NCBI GenBank assembly: GCA_028678815.1
Contig: JAJRCS010000001.1
Coordinates: 1 to 6,759 of the forward strand
DNA: 6,759 nt
Reading direction: 5' to 3'
Origin: Methanomicrobiales archaeon
GTDB taxonomy: Archaea; Halobacteriota; Methanomicrobia; Methanomicrobiales; JACTUA01
Below the pieces are notes generated by a model that was not told the origin of the DNA, did no database searches, and worked only from the letters and a program-made list of their open reading frames with translations. This document shows, one piece after another, positions 5,669 to 6,759 of this stretch. The translations under genes were made by a program, and so were the position numbers. Numbering within the stretch: position 1 is the first letter of the stretch; each line of letters starts with the position of its first letter.

Positions 5669-6759
5669 ACTGTCCTCCTCGTTTCCTTGGTCATCTTCAC
5701 CTCTCCCGGGAGGGGGCCCGCCCCTCCCCCCATCCGGAACCCGCCGGGCGGGACGAGGATCTCGAACCTCGCACCCTTCCCGGGTTCCCCCGTCTCGGTG
5801 ATGCTCATCCCGGTGATCCCGAGGATCTCCCGGATGAGGTAGAGGCCGAGGCCGGTATGCCGGCCGAATCCCGGCCGGAAGATGGCCTCCTTTATCCCCC
5901 GGGGGATGCCCACGCCGTCGTCCTCGACGATAAGCCTGCAGGCGTCCCCTTCCCTCTGTGCCCGGAACCTGATGCAGCCGGCATGCTCCCCGTGCCTGAG
6001 GGTGTTGTCCACCAGGTTCGCGACGGCCCGTTCGAAGAGGGGGTCGGCGAAGACCTCGAGACCGGGGAGCTCGAGGTCAACCCTGAGCAAGCCGGTATCC
6101 ATGCCGGCCACCGCCCTCCCCACCGCCCCGGCGACGTCCTCCCAGCCGGGCACCTTCGCCCCGAGGCCGGCATAGTCCCTGGTGAACTCCATCCTCCGCC
6201 TGAGGCTGTGGACGAGGGGCAGGAGCTTCCCCGCGGGGACGGCGGAGCATGCCCCGTCCCCCTGCTCAGCTTCCATGAGCTCCAGGTACATGGCCAGGGC
6301 CGCGATGTCATTCAGGGCATCGTGCCGGGTGACGGCGGTGAGGAGGTTGAGCCTCTCGTTTGCCTCCCTCAGGGCCTCCTCGGATTCTCCCCGGCTGCCG
6401 GCCTCCAGGACAAGGAAGAACCCGCACTCCCGGTCACCCTGGCTGACGTGGCCGGCCCTCACCTCCACCCTGAGGACCCGGCCGCCCTTCGTCCTGAACC
6501 GGGCCTCGAACCGGGCAGCCGACCCACTCTTCAGGGTGTCCCAGAGGGAGTTCCAGCTGCCGGGCGGGTGGTCCAGGTCCAGGTCGGAGTACGCGAAGCG
6601 TGGAAGCTCCTCCTCCCCCCATCCGAGGATCTCGGCGGCGGCATGGTTCGCCCTGAGGATGCGCCCGTCGGGTCCCGTCCAGAAGGCAGCCACGGCGGCC
6701 TGGTCCACCGAGGCCTCCACGAGACGAAGGCGTCCCTCCCCCTCCCTCCGGTGGAGGAT
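5665..6759 (-). CDS. PAS-domain sensor histidine kinase (N-terminus beyond window)
   Basis: 364 residues are visible and the frame is open to the right edge, so the N-terminus is missing. A PAS domain spans about residues 14-120 (window numbering), opening with EASVDQAAVAAFW, then GPDGRILRANHAAAEILGW. A short linker helix (EALREANERLNLL) leads to the H-box TAVTRHDALND with phospho-acceptor His146. This RHD style is common in methanogen kinases. The HATPase domain follows: N-box NLVDNTLRHG (Asn252), G1 box DDGVGIP, and G2 box GRHTGLGLYL. No membrane segment is seen, so the visible part would sense in the cytoplasm. A GTG at 6720 could be taken as the start, but RLRLVEASVD upstream continues the family-like sequence, so I reject it. 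No response regulator is in the window. The gene overlaps the next one by 4 bases. Confidence 0.93.
   Translation of the reverse strand: MLHRREGEGRLRLVEASVDQAAVAAFWTGPDGRILRANHAAAEILGWGEEELPRFAYSDLDLDHPPGSWNSLWDTLKSGSAARFEARFRTKGGRVLRVEVRAGHVSQGDRECGFFLVLEAGSRGESEEALREANERLNLLTAVTRHDALNDIAALAMYLELMEAEQGDGACSAVPAGKLLPLVHSLRRRMEFTRDYAGLGAKVPGWEDVAGAVGRAVAGMDTGLLRVDLELPGLEVFADPLFERAVANLVDNTLRHGEHAGCIRFRAQREGDACRLIVEDDGVGIPRGIKEAIFRPGFGRHTGLGLYLIREILGITGMSITETGEPGKGARFEILVPPGGFRMGGGAGPLPGEVKMTKETRRTV
5673..5680 (-). promoter_or_regulatory. Ribosome binding site of the 108-aa gene
   Basis: On the minus strand GAGGAGGA ends 4 bases before the ATG at 5668. It lies inside the last codons of the kinase gene, so it fixes the start and supports re-initiation after the overlapping kinase stop. 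Confidence 0.8.

Noticed and set aside
6718..6720. GTG as start codon of the histidine kinase
   Set aside because: The frame is open to the window edge and the upstream residues (RLRLVEASVD) continue a typical PAS-domain opening, so the gene extends outside the window.

Overview
The window is very GC-rich DNA, almost certainly from a methanogenic euryarchaeon. Its anchor is a complete gene for the large subunit of family D DNA polymerase (DP2), an enzyme found only in Archaea. Order Methanomicrobiales is the best guess, because the soluble PAS histidine kinase has an 'RHD'-type H-box and the strand carries an E-Z HEAT protein. That lineage call is an inference from protein style, not a computed placement.

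Layout. Positions 3-140 (+) hold the last 45 codons of a gene whose tail resembles an MscS mechanosensitive channel. It overlaps by 4 bases (ATGA) a 176-aa HEAT-repeat protein at 137-667. After a 59-base gap with a TATA-like element comes polC at 727-4593 (+, 1288 codons). This gene is interrupted by a 165-residue mini-intein (3346-3840) inserted inside the catalytic Asn-x-Asp-x-Asp motif, so the polymerase can have a proper active site only after protein splicing. The spliced product would be about 1123 residues. The intein ends in Gly-Gln instead of His-Asn and has no homing endonuclease.

Positions 4594-4988 have no convincing gene. They begin, three bases after the polC stop, with an array of short hairpins built on a repeated 12-base core. 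Three cores sit exactly 30 bases apart, and stem sequences change while pairing is kept. A perfect 14-base inverted repeat follows near 4957-4970, between the convergent transcription units.

On the minus strand a compact operon runs leftward: a PAS/histidine-kinase protein (5665-6759, entering from beyond the right edge), a 108-aa protein I do not recognise (5342-5668, 4-base overlap with the kinase gene), and a 112-aa soluble Rieske [2Fe-2S] protein (4989-5327). The tight packing suggests co-expression of a sensor and a redox carrier. The two halves of the window (replication polymerase versus signalling/redox) are convergent and have no evident functional link.
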